DNA of 64,000 nucleotides from Planctomycetia bacterium (GCA_015075745.1 JABTTW010000002.1:1006453-1070452), one strand, 5' to 3'. Shown: positions 7,296 to 17,184, counted from the first letter of the stretch. Program-made: numbers and translations. The notes: generated from the letters alone by a model not told the origin.

Positions 7296-9592
7296 GCCGT
7301 TCGGACTTGCCCGGGCGCCGCACTATCCGTCACCTTCGGATAGGCAATACGACCATGGTGGAAGGCGCAGAGACTCTTCACCAGAATCTGCTCCACTTTG
7401 AAGAGTTCCTTCAGTGTGATATCGCTGTCATCGAATTGCCCGTCCATCAGCCGCGCCATCGAGATCTCGTGAACCACCGCCTCGATGCGGCTCGGCGTCG
7501 GCTCGTGCAATGCCCGCACAGCCCCCTCAACGCCGTCGCACAACATCAAGATCGCCGACTCGCGCGATCGCGGCTTCGGACCGGGATACCGAAACTCCGT
7601 CTCGCTCACCGTCCGCGCGTCGCGCCCGCCGGCCCGCGCCTCCTGCGCCGCCATCGCATGAAAATATCGCACAATCGTCGTCCCGTGGTGCTCCGCAATG
7701 AACTGCTGCAGCACGCGCGGCAGCCGAAACTCCCGCGCCATCGCCAGTCCGTCCTTTACATGCGCCAAGATGACCAGCAGGCTCATCGTCGGCGCCAGAC
7801 GCTGGTGAGCGCTGTGCTTACCCGACTGGTTCTCAACGAAGTACTGCGGCTTACACGTCTTCCCGATATCGTGGTAATAAGCCCCCACCCGAACCAGGAG
7901 CCCGTTCGCCCCGATCTCCTCGGCCGCCGTCTCCGCCATGCTGCCGATCAAGTGACTGTGCTGCCACGTACCCGGCGCCTTCTCGATCAGATGCCGAAGC
8001 AGCGGCGTGCTCGTATCCGCCCACTCCAGCAGCGTCAGGCTCGTCGTCACGCGCAGCGCCCGCTCGATCAGCGGCAGAAGCACAAGCACCACGCTGATGC
8101 CCGCCAGCGCCGCAAGGGCGGCAAATGATATCTCTTTCACCAGCGTACTGAATACCTGTTGCCGCATCAGCCCGACGAAGCACGTGCTCAGCGCCGCCGC
8201 AAGCGCTGTAACGCCCCCCACCTGCACCATCTTCAACCGCGTGCGAATGTCGTGCAGCATCAGCGAAACCGTCGCTGTCACCGTCAGATGAACCAGAAAC
8301 AGCCCGAACCGCGCCTCCAGCGTCATGATCGTCAGCAGCGAAAGCGCCGCCGCCACCCCGATCGCAAACGCCGGCGAATACGCGATCGTGAAGATCGCCG
8401 CCGTCATCACGATCGTCGCCACGCTCCAGATCGGAGACGTGCTCATCCCCACCAGCACCACCCGGTCCGCCAGCAGCATCAAAATCAATAGCACTGCCAG
8501 CGCCGTGGCACGAGTCGTGTTCCGGCCCACGCGAGGCTTTACGTGCATCGTAAACACCGCCAGCCCTGCGGTGATCATCACAATGATCCCGAAGATCCCC
8601 GCCGTCTCCTTGATCCACTGCATCCGCAGCTTCGGATCGAGTTGTCGCTGAGATCGATACGCATCCTGCTCGGCGGTCAGAAGACCCAGCGCCTCAGGAA
8701 CGACGATACCCGCCGGAACCAGCCGATCGCCGACATGATAACTATCCCGCACCGGCTCCAGCTTCCCCGCCGCCTCGATCTGCTCCTTGGTATATGGCCG
8801 GTCGTAAACATAGACCGCGTCAGTCTTATCCGCGCTTGGCCCGATGGATCGTCGGATAATCGCCACCAGCGTCGGTCGAATCGCCGCCGATAGCGCCGTC
8901 CCCACCGCAGTCTCCGCAAGCCGATCGACGTGCTCCTCATTCACCGCGTAGGTGAGCCGCTCCTTGGAAACGGCCACGAATTGCCCGTCGCCGCGATCCA
9001 GCTCCACATGGTTCGACGTCGTCCGGACATCGCGCTCCTCGTCCGCACGCTCCACCATGTTCTGAGCCGCCACCCGCCGGACGATCTTCTGCACCTCGCG
9101 ACGGTAAGTCCCGCTGCCCGCCTCGTCCGTCAGCGAGTTGATCGTGTTGAAGGCCGCCTCGTCCAGCGTCCACCGCGTGCCAGAGGCGGCCGTGAACTTC
9201 TCCAGCGTCGCGGCGGCATTCACCGCCGCGTGCAGATCCATGAACTCCGCCTCGATCCGTTCGAGCAGCGGTTTGTTCAGGCGATAATAACTGGGCACTT
9301 CCTGCTGAGCAGCATTGCGCACCTCGGCCGTCCGCAGCAGATTGACCCGGTCGAATTCAACCCGTGAAAAGACCGGTTGGGTCAGATTCTGTCCGAGAAA
9401 ATACGGAAGCCGCTCCTGCGACGAAAATACGATGAGAAACGCCCCCGCGCAAAACGTCGCCGCCACGGCCATCGGCCAGCGCAGCAACTCGCGCAGCCGC
9501 GGACGCCATCCACTTGACAGGTCAACATTGCCACGGCGGGGCTCGGTGAGTTTAGTAACGCGAGGACTTGGCACGTAGCGAGTTCCAGTCAA
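7292..9592 (-). CDS. pgpH: 7TM-HD phosphodiesterase, PgpH family
   Basis: Membrane HD-domain protein of the PgpH type, which in Firmicutes hydrolyses cyclic di-AMP. 766 aa. A first TM segment lies near residues 39-56, an extracytoplasmic 7TMR-HDED-like region follows to about 330, then about seven TM segments (roughly 335-530) and a cytoplasmic HD domain. HD residues are visible as WQHSHLIGSMAE, AYYHDIGK (near 573) and AEHHGTT. The frame opens with a TTG at 9592 and no clear ribosome site; a GTG a few codons later is an alternative. Its stop overlaps the ybeY start. The second-messenger substrate in this lineage is inferred. Confidence 0.88.
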   Translation of the reverse strand: MTGTRYVPSPRVTKLTEPRRGNVDLSSGWRPRLRELLRWPMAVAATFCAGAFLIVFSSQERLPYFLGQNLTQPVFSRVEFDRVNLLRTAEVRNAAQQEVPSYYRLNKPLLERIEAEFMDLHAAVNAAATLEKFTAASGTRWTLDEAAFNTINSLTDEAGSGTYRREVQKIVRRVAAQNMVERADEERDVRTTSNHVELDRGDGQFVAVSKERLTYAVNEEHVDRLAETAVGTALSAAIRPTLVAIIRRSIGPSADKTDAVYVYDRPYTKEQIEAAGKLEPVRDSYHVGDRLVPAGIVVPEALGLLTAEQDAYRSQRQLDPKLRMQWIKETAGIFGIIVMITAGLAVFTMHVKPRVGRNTTRATALAVLLILMLLADRVVLVGMSTSPIWSVATIVMTAAIFTIAYSPAFAIGVAAALSLLTIMTLEARFGLFLVHLTVTATVSLMLHDIRTRLKMVQVGGVTALAAALSTCFVGLMRQQVFSTLVKEISFAALAALAGISVVLVLLPLIERALRVTTSLTLLEWADTSTPLLRHLIEKAPGTWQHSHLIGSMAETAAEEIGANGLLVRVGAYYHDIGKTCKPQYFVENQSGKHSAHQRLAPTMSLLVILAHVKDGLAMAREFRLPRVLQQFIAEHHGTTIVRYFHAMAAQEARAGGRDARTVSETEFRYPGPKPRSRESAILMLCDGVEGAVRALHEPTPSRIEAVVHEISMARLMDGQFDDSDITLKELFKVEQILVKSLCAFHHGRIAYPKVTDSAAPGQVRTA

Positions 9593-9664
9593 AAGTGGTT
9601 AGTCAAAGGCGGAGGCGTTAGCGGCCGGCGACGCTCTTCGTTCCAAACTTCAGCCAGCCAAGGG

Positions 9665-9691
9665 ATTATAATGGCCCATGCCGCATGGCAA
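9665..9691 (-). promoter_or_regulatory. Possible promoter of the pgpH operon
   Basis: On the minus strand TTGCCA (9691-9686) and TATAAT (9670-9665) are separated by 15 bases, a short spacer, about 75 nt before the pgpH start. The -10 is a perfect match. The rest of the 9593-9885 gap shows nothing else I can support. Confidence 0.35.
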
Positions 9692-9885
9692 CCATATCGC
9701 CCAAGCGAATCAGGGCCCTGACGTTATTCCACGGCTGCCCGCCATTTAGAGCCCGATAATAACACATGAGCCTGATATGTCACACTTTTCCTGCCCGCAA
9801 TCGCCTGCCGTGGATTTTACCCCGCCGCTCATCGCGTACGATTGAGGAACACTGACCCCAGATTCGACCGAGGCTCTTTTTCCAC

Positions 9886-10671
9886 ATGCCCATCATCACC
9901 CTCACCACCGACTTCGGCCAGGCTGACCACTACGTCGCATGCATGAAGGGCGTCATCCTCCAGTTAGCGCCCAACGCCCAAATCGTGGATATCTCGCACG
10001 CAATCCCTCCACACGATGTCGTACGCGGCGCATTCATTCTCAGAGAGGCCTTCGACTACTACCCCGAAGGAACCGTCCACGTCGCCGTCGTCGACCCGGG
10101 AGTCGGAACCACGCGCCGACTGATCGCCGCCTCCTACGATGGCCAGATCGTCCTCGCTCCCGACAACGGCCTCGTCAGCCTGCTTCACCGAGACTTTGCC
10201 CTCGACGAACTCCGCGCCATCACCAACACCCGGCTCTTCCGCCAGGAAATCAGCTCGACCTTCCACGGCCGCGATGTCCTCGCCCCCGTCGCCGGCCACC
10301 TCGCCCGCGGCGTCGGCATGCTCAATGTGGGCCCCCTCATCGACCAGATCGAAATCCTCAACCTCGATCCGCCGGCGACCCTCTCCAACGGAGGCATTGA
10401 GGGCCAGGTGCTCTACGTCGATCACTTTGGAAACCTGATCACCAACATCAGCGAAAACGACTTGGCCGCCACCGTCGGAGGTCGGCCGGACCTCAGCGTC
10501 TATGTCGGCCCCCTACGCGTCGGCCCCCTCAGAACCACCTACGGCGACGTAAAAACCGGCGAAATCGTCGCCATCATCGGTTCGACAGGCATGCTCGAAA
10601 TCGCCATCAACCAGGGCAACGCCGCCGCCCAACTCCGCGCCGCCCCCGGAACAATCGTCATCGTTCGCTAA
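9886..10671 (+). CDS. SAM hydroxide adenosyltransferase (DUF62 family)
   Basis: Member of the DUF62/SAM_adeno_trans family, relatives of fluorinase and chlorinase that split S-adenosylmethionine with water into adenosine and methionine. 261 aa, typical length. Visible blocks are ITLTTDFG at the N-terminus, ISHAIPPHDV, VAVVDPGVG, LAPDNGLVS, FHGRDVLAPVA and VDHFGNLITNI, the SAM-binding Asp and Asn/Ser surroundings. There is no halogenase-type insertion that I can see, so hydrolysis is more likely than halogenation. It stands alone between the pgpH operon and a repeat-rich non-coding stretch. Confidence 0.9.
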   Translation: MPIITLTTDFGQADHYVACMKGVILQLAPNAQIVDISHAIPPHDVVRGAFILREAFDYYPEGTVHVAVVDPGVGTTRRLIAASYDGQIVLAPDNGLVSLLHRDFALDELRAITNTRLFRQEISSTFHGRDVLAPVAGHLARGVGMLNVGPLIDQIEILNLDPPATLSNGGIEGQVLYVDHFGNLITNISENDLAATVGGRPDLSVYVGPLRVGPLRTTYGDVKTGEIVAIIGSTGMLEIAINQGNAAAQLRAAPGTIVIVR

Positions 10672-10696
10672 CCCCCCGCGCCGAACTCCCCGCCGC

Positions 10697-11200
10697 CCCA
10701 GACCTCGCCCGGCGCCCGCGCTATGATCCCCCTTGCGCATGTCCCGCGCCGATCTGATCACCGCGCGACCCCCACCGCGGCTTGCCGTTTGGCGACGACC
10801 CACCAGCCCGCTCCCCCCGACGTCGCCCGCGCTACCCACAGAGAAATCGCCCCCGCGCCCCATCCGCTGCGCCCCCGCCCCATTTAGCCCCCGACCTCGC
10901 CCGGCGCCCGCGCGATCATCCCCCCTTACGCTTGTCCCGCGCCGATCTGATCACCGCGCGACCCCCACTGCGGCTTGCCGTTTGGCGACGACCCACCAGC
11001 CGCCCCCACCTCGCCACGTGTCACCGCATTCGCACTCCCACTCGACCCCTCGTCCCCTCTGTCTCACCTCCCCGCGATTTCGCATCCCACACTGGCCCCC
11101 ACCGCGGCTTGCCGTTTGGCGACGACCCACCAGCCGCCCCCACCTCGCCATGTGTCACCGCATTCGCACTCCCACTCGCCCCCTCCGCCCCTCTGCGTCA
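10697..11200. repeat. Dispersed/tandem direct repeats, family 1
   Basis: A block containing GCGGCTTGCCGTTTGGCGAC followed by GACCCACCAGCC occurs three times (core starts 10777, 10970 and 11104). The first two copies also share the preceding ~75 bases (CTCGCCCGGCGCCCGCG...GCCGATCTGATCACCGCGCG) with a period of 193. Copies two and three share the following ~70 bases (CACCGCATTCGCACTCCCACTCG) with a period of 134. The pattern suggests successive unequal duplications of partly different lengths. Confidence 0.8.
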
Positions 11201-11486
11201 CCTTCCAAAAGGCCGGCTTCAGCCGACCATCGTTTGCCGCCAGTTTTCAACTGGTGGTCCACAGCCCACACCCACCCATTCTTTTTCCCCCTCCCCCAGC
11301 CGGCTTCAGCCGGGCTTGCGGCGAACCCGTCAATCCCGCGCGCACAGGGGGCAAGAATTGATACATGGAGATAATTTCAACCATGCCCCGCGAAATAGCG
11401 CCCGATGTCACCTGCACCCACAACTCAAACCGCAAGCCCCAGGCCTCACGTCCCAGGCACGTCTCGCTCATTTTCACCTTTTTCGC

Positions 11487-12105
11487 GAACCACCCCAACC
11501 CACGCCTGCCACAAGCGTTACCACAATCCCCGCGAGGCCTGTGTCACCTTATGTCACCTTCGCTTTCACAAGACTTCCACGAACGCCGCCGCCCCCGATC
11601 CGAGCCGCGCGCGTCAGCAAGCGGTACCAGAAAATCCGAATCCCAATTGCATCCAACGCCAATCGCCGACGCAATCAGTACCGCCGCCTCTGCATTCACC
11701 TGGACCCTCTCGAATGCCCCCGCGCAACCCCGCCGCCGCGCACCATTTCGACTTTTCGACTTTTCGACGTTTCGACATTTCGACGTTTCGACGTTTCGAC
11801 TTTTCGACGTTTCCACCCAAAACCACCCAAAACACGAACCACCCCAACCCACGCCCGCCACAAGACTTGCCACAATCTCCGCGAGGCCTGTGTCACCTTA
11901 TGTCACCTTCGATCTGCGCGCACGCCGCCCCCGATCCGAGCCGCGCGCGTCAGCAAGCGGTACCAGAAAATCCGGACCCCCAATCAAATTCAACACCAAT
12001 CGCCGACGCAATCAGTACCGCCGCCTCTGCATTCACCTGGACCCTCTCGAATGCCCCCGCGCAACTCCGCCGCCGCGCACCATTTCGACGTTTCGACGTT
12101 TCCCA
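11487..12105. repeat. Duplicated ~340 bp module, family 2
   Basis: Two direct copies, about 11487-11815 and 11836-12105, share in the same order ACCACCCCAACCCACGCC, GCGAGGCCTGTGTCACC with TTATGTCACCTTCG, GATCCGAGCCGCGCGCGTCA with GCAAGCGGTACCAGAAAATC, and GCATTCACCTGGACCCTCTC. The offset is 349 at the left end and 336 further right, so small indels separate the copies. Both end in the same 8-base tandem array, of different length. Confidence 0.8.
11745..11808. repeat. 8-bp tandem array NTTTCGAC, eight units
   Basis: Eight uninterrupted units of NTTTCGAC, where N is A, T or G, lie at the end of the first module copy. The matching site in the second copy (12082-12097) has only two units. The array sits in non-coding DNA and is a variable-number tandem repeat by structure. 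Confidence 0.85.
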
Positions 12106-12245
12106 TCACCCACCCCGCAAGTGGAGAAAACCGCTCCGGCAACCAACTCGGAAGTGAAACGAACAAGCCTTGATCATCGGGCGACAAACTATGATAAGGA
12201 AACGCGAATTCTCATTTACCCGGTCCCGTAAGGAACAACACTGCA

Positions 12246-14441
12246 ATGAGTAAACGATCAGTCGGACCGCGAGGCCTTGATCCCCTGTTTCGCCCCTCGT
12301 CCGTCGCCGTCGTCGGCGCCTCGCAAAAGCCAAACTCAATCGGCGGCGCCATTCTTGCCAACCTGATTCGAGACGGTTTTTCGGGGAGCATCTACGCCGT
12401 CAACTCCAGCGCCGGCAACATCATGGGCATCGCGGCTCATCCCTCACTCGCCGCCATCGGCCATCCCGTCGATCTCGTCGTCATCGTCGTGCCCGCAAGG
12501 TTCGTTGAGTCGGTCGTCGACGATTGCATCGCCACGGGCGCTCGTGGAATCGTCATCATCACCTCCGGCTTTGCCGAGTCATCGGAAGAGGGACGACGAT
12601 CCGAAAAGCGAATCATTGCAAAAACGCGCGCCGCAGGCATTCGCACCGTGGGCCCCAACTGCATGGGACTGCTCAACACCGATGCCGACATCCGATTGAA
12701 CGTGACGTTCACGCCCATATGGCCGCCCTCGGGAAACATCGGCATCCTGTCCCAAAGCGGCGCGCTCGGTTTGACCATCCTCGACCACGTTCGCGAGTTG
12801 AATCTCGGGATATCCTCGTTCATTTCCGTGGGCAACAAGGCCGACGTCTCCGGAAACGACCTGATCGAATACTGGGCCGACGATCCGAACACCGACGTAA
12901 TCCTTCTCTACCTTGAGAGCTTCGGAAACCCCCGGAAATTCGGCAGAATCGCCCCCCGCGTCGCGCGCAAGAAGCCCATCATCGCTGTGAAGGCCGGCAG
13001 ATCGGCGGCCGGTCGAAGAGCCGCGTCCAGCCACTCTGGCGCCCTTGCCAGCATGGACGTCGCGGTGGATGCCCTCTTCGAGCAATCCGGAGTCCTTCGC
13101 ACCGACACGTTGGAATCCATGTTCGACGTGGCCGCCCTGCTGGCCACGCAGCCGCTTCTCGCCGGCCCGCGTGTGGGAGTCGTCTCAAACGCCGGGGGCC
13201 CGGCGATCCTCCTCGCCGACGCCTGCGAGGCCGAGGGACTCAAGCTCCCCGAGCTCGCCCCCGAAACAATAAAGTCCCTGCGCGAGTTTCTGCCGGCTCA
13301 TGCCGGATTTCAGAACCCGGTCGATCTGGTCGCCTCGGATCAACCGGAGGACTTTCGTCGCGCCGTTCAGATTGTCGGAAATGATCCCGGCGTCGACGCA
13401 GTGATCGTCGTCTTTATTCCTCCCATGTTGACCACGCGCCCGGAGGAAGTCGCCGCCGCGATCGCCCGCGCGGCCGGCGAAATCCCCGCTGACCGGCCCG
13501 TCCTGAACGTCTTCCTGTCGTCGCGCGGAACGCCGGCCATCCTGAGCCCCGGTCCCCGAGGTCGAATCCCCTCCTACCGCTATCCGGAAAACGCCGCCAT
13601 CTCGCTCGCTGCGTCCTATCGCCTCAGCCAATGGCGCAGCCGTCCGGACGGAAAAGTCACTAAGTTTTCCGAGCCGACCGTCGCCCGCATTCGCGCCATC
13701 ATTGAGTCGGCGCAGGCCACCGCCGACGAGCCGGGCTGGCTGTCGTCCGACCAGACCGCCGAATTGCTCGACGCGATCGGCATTTCGTTCGCCCAGACTG
13801 AGCTTTCGTCCCTCGAAGGGGCGGCACAGGCGGCCGATCGACTGGGTTATCCCGTGGTCCTCAAAGCAGTCGCCCCGGGCCTCGTCCATAAAAGCGACGT
13901 CGGAGGCGTGGTCCTGAACTTGGAGAATGCGGATGAAGTGCGTGACGCCATCGAGCAGTTGAAGCGCCGCATGACCAAGGCCGGCCTGAACCTGCAAAGC
14001 GTCCTCGTGCAGCGACAAATCGATGTGGGCGTTGAGATGATCGTGGGGATCGCCACCGATCCCGTCTTTGGTCCGCTCATCGTCTGCGGCATGGGCGGCG
14101 TCCACGTCGAAGTGCTCAAGGACGTCGCATTTCGGCTCACACCGGTTACGGATACCGACGCAAAAGACATGATCTCAAGCCTCAAGTCCCTGCCGCTCTT
14201 GCGAGGTTATCGCGGAGCGCCCCTGGCCGACGAGGCAGCGCTGATCTCGACGATCATGAAGGTCTCCGCCCTGATCGAAATCGCACCGGAAATCCTCGAC
14301 CTGGATCTGAATCCACTCATGGTGCTCGAACCCGGCAACGGCATTGTCGTCGTCGACGCTCGCATACGCGTGCAGTTAACAGCCGACTCAAACGACCTTT
14401 CCCACCCTGCGAAAGAGTGTTCTCTTTCGTCCCCCGCCTGA
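12246..14441 (+). CDS. ADP-forming acyl-CoA/acetyl-CoA synthetase, fused subunits
   Basis: NDP-forming acyl-CoA synthetase: acyl-CoA + ADP + Pi to acid + CoA + ATP, giving substrate-level ATP or the reverse activation. 731 aa. An alpha part comes first: CoA-binding Rossmann domain (PSSVAVVGASQKPNSIG, GPNCMGLLN) and succinyl-CoA-ligase-like domain (GILSQSGALG; SSHSGALA with the His that is phosphorylated). The beta part with an ATP-grasp fold follows from about residue 500 (GYPVVLKAVAPGLVHKSDVGGV; DLNPLMV). No GNAT domain is fused, so it is not a Pat-type acetyltransferase. AAGGAA lies 10 bases before the ATG. Acyl specificity is unknown. Confidence 0.88.
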   Translation: MSKRSVGPRGLDPLFRPSSVAVVGASQKPNSIGGAILANLIRDGFSGSIYAVNSSAGNIMGIAAHPSLAAIGHPVDLVVIVVPARFVESVVDDCIATGARGIVIITSGFAESSEEGRRSEKRIIAKTRAAGIRTVGPNCMGLLNTDADIRLNVTFTPIWPPSGNIGILSQSGALGLTILDHVRELNLGISSFISVGNKADVSGNDLIEYWADDPNTDVILLYLESFGNPRKFGRIAPRVARKKPIIAVKAGRSAAGRRAASSHSGALASMDVAVDALFEQSGVLRTDTLESMFDVAALLATQPLLAGPRVGVVSNAGGPAILLADACEAEGLKLPELAPETIKSLREFLPAHAGFQNPVDLVASDQPEDFRRAVQIVGNDPGVDAVIVVFIPPMLTTRPEEVAAAIARAAGEIPADRPVLNVFLSSRGTPAILSPGPRGRIPSYRYPENAAISLAASYRLSQWRSRPDGKVTKFSEPTVARIRAIIESAQATADEPGWLSSDQTAELLDAIGISFAQTELSSLEGAAQAADRLGYPVVLKAVAPGLVHKSDVGGVVLNLENADEVRDAIEQLKRRMTKAGLNLQSVLVQRQIDVGVEMIVGIATDPVFGPLIVCGMGGVHVEVLKDVAFRLTPVTDTDAKDMISSLKSLPLLRGYRGAPLADEAALISTIMKVSALIEIAPEILDLDLNPLMVLEPGNGIVVVDARIRVQLTADSNDLSHPAKECSLSSPA

Positions 14442-14453
14442 CGCGCAAGAGAG

Positions 14454-14486
14454 AAGCGGCAGGTCGCGATGAACGACCTGCCGCTT
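14454..14486. terminator. Hairpin between convergent synthetase and pilin genes
   Basis: A perfect 13 bp stem, AAGCGGCAGGTCG (14454-14466) with CGACCTGCCGCTT (14474-14486), and a 7-base loop. On the minus strand it is followed by CTCTCTT, a weak T-rich run; on the plus strand there is no T run. The position between convergent stops favours a shared terminator. Confidence 0.6.
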
Positions 14487-14523
14487 CGAAGATAAACAAC
14501 TCAGCCAATAACTGTCGGGTTAC

Positions 14524-15363
14524 TTACGGAACCAGACAGGCATCGGAACGACCACCCAGATTGCACTTGGTGCTGGTCGGCGCCTCGTTGCCGGCATCAA
14601 CGTTCTGCTGGCCCGACTCCGCGAAGACCGTATAGCAATTGTCGCGGCCTCTGGAAACAACTCGGGTTTGGCTATCCACATTACCCGAAAGACCGACGTC
14701 CGGGCCCTTCTCGAAGGAAACGTGAGAATCCTGGAACAGGATGTTCTGGCCTTCGCGGTTGGTGTGGTTGTTGCTGTTGCCACGGAACTGCGAAATCCGG
14801 TCCTGCACGATAAGTGATGTACCGACGTTGCCCTTGATGTAGGGGTTGGCGTCGGCCATGACCGGGAAGATCGGCTCCGAGCTGGTGCCGATGATCTGGC
14901 GATTCGGATCGTGCTGGTACTGATACGCGTAGCTCAGATTGTTGATTCCGAGGAAGTCGTAATAGGCCAGCGAATCCTGAGCCGGATCCGGCACGTCCGT
15001 CGTGCTCGGGCAGATGAACTGCTTCGGCGTCGTGTTGTTCTGCCGGACCAGCACCCACAGGTCCGTCGTCACGGACGGAATGCCCGTCGTCGGCGGAGCC
15101 GTCGTTCGGTCCACAGGTCGGTACAAGGCCATGTTATTGCCGGTCCCGGTATAGACTTCAGCAACGCTCGGGAAGACGCCCGGCTCGTCCTGCGCGTAGA
15201 TGTACATCGCCTGGCCGATACCGCGCAGGTTGGCCGAGCAGACGGTGCGCTTGGAAAGCTCTCGCGCACGGGAGAGACTGGGCAGAAGAATCGAGATCAA
15301 CAAAGCGATGATCGCGATTACCACCAGTAGTTCGATCAGGGTAAATGCCTTACGTCTTTTCAC
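14524..15363 (-). CDS. Prepilin-like exported protein with N-methylation motif
   Basis: Type IV pilin/pseudopilin-like protein, 279 aa. The N-terminus [29 protein letters not shown] is a textbook prepilin peptidase site and hydrophobic helix, followed by [27 protein letters not shown]. Near the C-terminus [20 protein letters not shown] resembles the H-x9-DG segment of planctomycete pilin-like proteins, with DS for DG and two extra residues. The start is GTG at 15363 with AAGGAG 10 bases upstream. The gene is monocistronic and far from the gsp operon, so it is probably one of many surface pilin-like proteins rather than a core pseudopilin. Substrate or role is unknown. Confidence 0.88.
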   Translation of the reverse strand: MKRRKAFTLIELLVVIAIIALLISILLPSLSRARELSKRTVCSANLRGIGQAMYIYAQDEPGVFPSVAEVYTGTGNNMALYRPVDRTTAPPTTGIPSVTTDLWVLVRQNNTTPKQFICPSTTDVPDPAQDSLAYYDFLGINNLSYAYQYQHDPNRQIIGTSSEPIFPVMADANPYIKGNVGTSLIVQDRISQFRGNSNNHTNREGQNILFQDSHVSFEKGPDVGLSGNVDSQTRVVSRGRDNCYTVFAESGQQNVDAGNEAPTSTKCNLGGRSDACLVP

Positions 15364-16161
15364 TTCGCTTACTCCTTAGCTTGGCAGTCACTTCGTCACC
15401 TGACCCGTTCCCTTGTCCCTGGGCCGAGGCGAATGAAACATCCTATGTATGAAACCAATCCGGCTGGCCCGACCCCATGGGTCGCGACCACCCTAACTTC
15501 GCGCTCTCCGTGGACGAGGGCGACCGGCTAGGTGAGGCTCGGAACCGACTGCCAAATCCGTTCCGGACCTTCAACGATCAAGCCGAGAATTCCCGCGGCG
15601 AAGCGCCGAGGGGCTCGACTGTAATGCCATTACAATTCTTCGAGTCTGCAGGAGGCGTTTCGGGAAGGCGACAGCCGACAATCACGTGAACCCCCGCTTC
15701 CCAAGGTGTGTGCAACAACCTCAGGCGGGAAGAAACGCGATGTAAGGCTATCAGGAAATCTGTGGCGTCTGGCTAGGCAGGAGCTTTGGAATGACTCGCG
15801 GATGATTCGGCCCCCGCGCGGGCCGGAATGAATAATTCTCAATGTATGATAACGGTCGCCGCTCTTGCCTCAATTACAGACCACAGTAACTCCCTAGCAC
15901 GCACAAATACCTGATCGTGAAGCAATCCCCACGACCATGCCTATCTATATCGTACCATATTCGGCGTTACTGTCAATCAATGGCGGCCGAAATGGCCCTG
16001 TTTTTTTCGGGCGTTGACCTGGAGTCAATCCAGTCGGCCTCAGTGCAAGACAAGCAGAAACCCACGGTTCGGCAGGACTTTTATGCTTTGCGCTCCAGAA
16101 TCTCAAGGCCGGGTCAGCCCTGTAATTGCAAGCATAGGCAAATACACAGTTTACCGGAAAA
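15364..16161. other. Gene-free region, about 800 bp
   Basis: No supported gene lies here. A 70-codon plus-strand frame (15477-15689) has no ribosome site or recognisable content. From about 15810 to 15990 the DNA is more AT-rich than its surroundings. I found no convincing promoter pair or terminator. Confidence 0.5.
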
Positions 16162-17184
16162 TCACACGTCCACGCGGGTTACCCTGATTCTCTCCAGGTC
16201 AGACTGGCCGATCCGGCGCTTTGTCGCACTTTGGAGATGAATCGGCAAGGACGCCCCTTTCAACAGGGGTGGCTTTCCCCGAAGCGAGCGAACTTCGTTC
16301 AGGAAGCCAAATGCCGAGGCATCGCACGCCACGGGGTCCACTCCGACGAAGAGCGTGTTGCAAGACACGAGGGTGTCGGGGTCGGCCTTTGGCCCACCTT
16401 CGACGACACACCGAATTCCATTCATGATGTTAAGGCGCACCTTGCTCCGAATGGCGTCACTCGCGACGATTTCGGCGATCGCCGGATCGCAGCGGCCCTC
16501 ATGGAATCTGGCCGGGTGCTGGATAAGGCCGTGCGAGAGATTTTTGAGGCAGCCCGTGAGGGTCGTCATATGGTGGGTCTTGATGAACGGGACATTGATG
16601 ATCGCCGTCGCCTGATCCAGCGCCGCGACAAACGAATCTCGCCCGGAAACACCGAAATTGACTCGCTCGTGCTGCCATCGCCGGTCGGGCTGTTTCGTTG
16701 TTCGGAGCATCGAAGGGTTCGCACCAACGGCCTCAAGCAACATCAACTGCGACGGACTCCACCCCGCCTTCTGAAGCGATTCCACCAACTCCGCGGCCAT
16801 CGCCTGAGTTGTTCCGATGTTCTCAGCTCCCGATTGGTTGAATTTGATAAGAATAACGTCATCCGGTTTCAGGATTCGATGCCATGCATCGGCCATACGA
16901 TCCTCGCCGGCAATCGATTTGATGCTTTCTTCCAGTGCATCCTTGAGGATGGTGCGGTGGATCACGCTGACGGGCATCATGTGAGCGGAATATGCCCGGA
17001 TAACGTGAGCAATCGGGAGCGGGCTCGGCGCTTTCACGGCGTCCTGCGCCGCCATCGCAGCAATGCCCCGCAGGTTGCAGAGGCCGGCCGCAGCGCCGGC
17101 ACAAATCGCGCGGCCGATGAACTCCCGCCGCGTCGGCTGCCTGGGATCGGTCCCTGATTCGCGATCGCCGTCGTCACACGTCAC
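16162..17184 (-). CDS. Tat-exported DUF362-domain protein
   Basis: 340 aa. A twin-arginine signal is clear: RREFIGRAICAGAAAGLCNL then AMAAQ, with cleavage likely near residue 45. The remainder fits the DUF362 family, proteins often seen beside iron-sulphur or redox genes: ILKPDDVILIKFNQSG, TAIINVPFIKTHHMTTLTGCLKNLSHG, and DPVACDASAFGF. No CxxC ferredoxin cluster is present. The start is GTG at 17184, preceded by AGAGGA at 9 bases. It diverges from the UAP1-like gene with a 74 bp gap. Biochemical function is unknown. Confidence 0.8.
   Translation of the reverse strand: MTCDDGDRESGTDPRQPTRREFIGRAICAGAAAGLCNLRGIAAMAAQDAVKAPSPLPIAHVIRAYSAHMMPVSVIHRTILKDALEESIKSIAGEDRMADAWHRILKPDDVILIKFNQSGAENIGTTQAMAAELVESLQKAGWSPSQLMLLEAVGANPSMLRTTKQPDRRWQHERVNFGVSGRDSFVAALDQATAIINVPFIKTHHMTTLTGCLKNLSHGLIQHPARFHEGRCDPAIAEIVASDAIRSKVRLNIMNGIRCVVEGGPKADPDTLVSCNTLFVGVDPVACDASAFGFLNEVRSLRGKPPLLKGASLPIHLQSATKRRIGQSDLERIRVTRVDV

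Larger units (their letters stand above)
10672..12245. other. 1.57 kb repeat-rich non-coding region
   Basis: C-rich strand with two families of direct repeats (listed separately). Long open frames (up to 463 codons) exist only because C-rich DNA lacks stops; they read as Pro/Arg/His/Ser low-complexity in several frames at once, and none has a good start. I regard the region as non-coding. The minus strand carries the peptide-like string VPLADARGSD in the duplicated module, which from memory recurs in hypothetical proteins of related phyla and hints at a dispersed repeat. Confidence 0.7.

Noticed and set aside
9667..9672. TATAAT on the plus strand as a promoter of the DUF62 gene
   Set aside because: No -35 match lies at a usual spacing on that strand; the overlapping minus-strand reading fits better.
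10733..12231. Long open frames (up to 463 codons) on the plus strand and LADARGSD-containing frames on the minus strand
   Set aside because: C-rich, stop-poor DNA opens several frames at once; the translations are low-complexity Pro/Arg/Ser, follow the DNA repeats, and lack starts with ribosome sites.
15477..15689. 70-codon plus-strand frame in the gap after the pilin gene
   Set aside because: It has no ribosome site and unremarkable composition; nothing supports coding.
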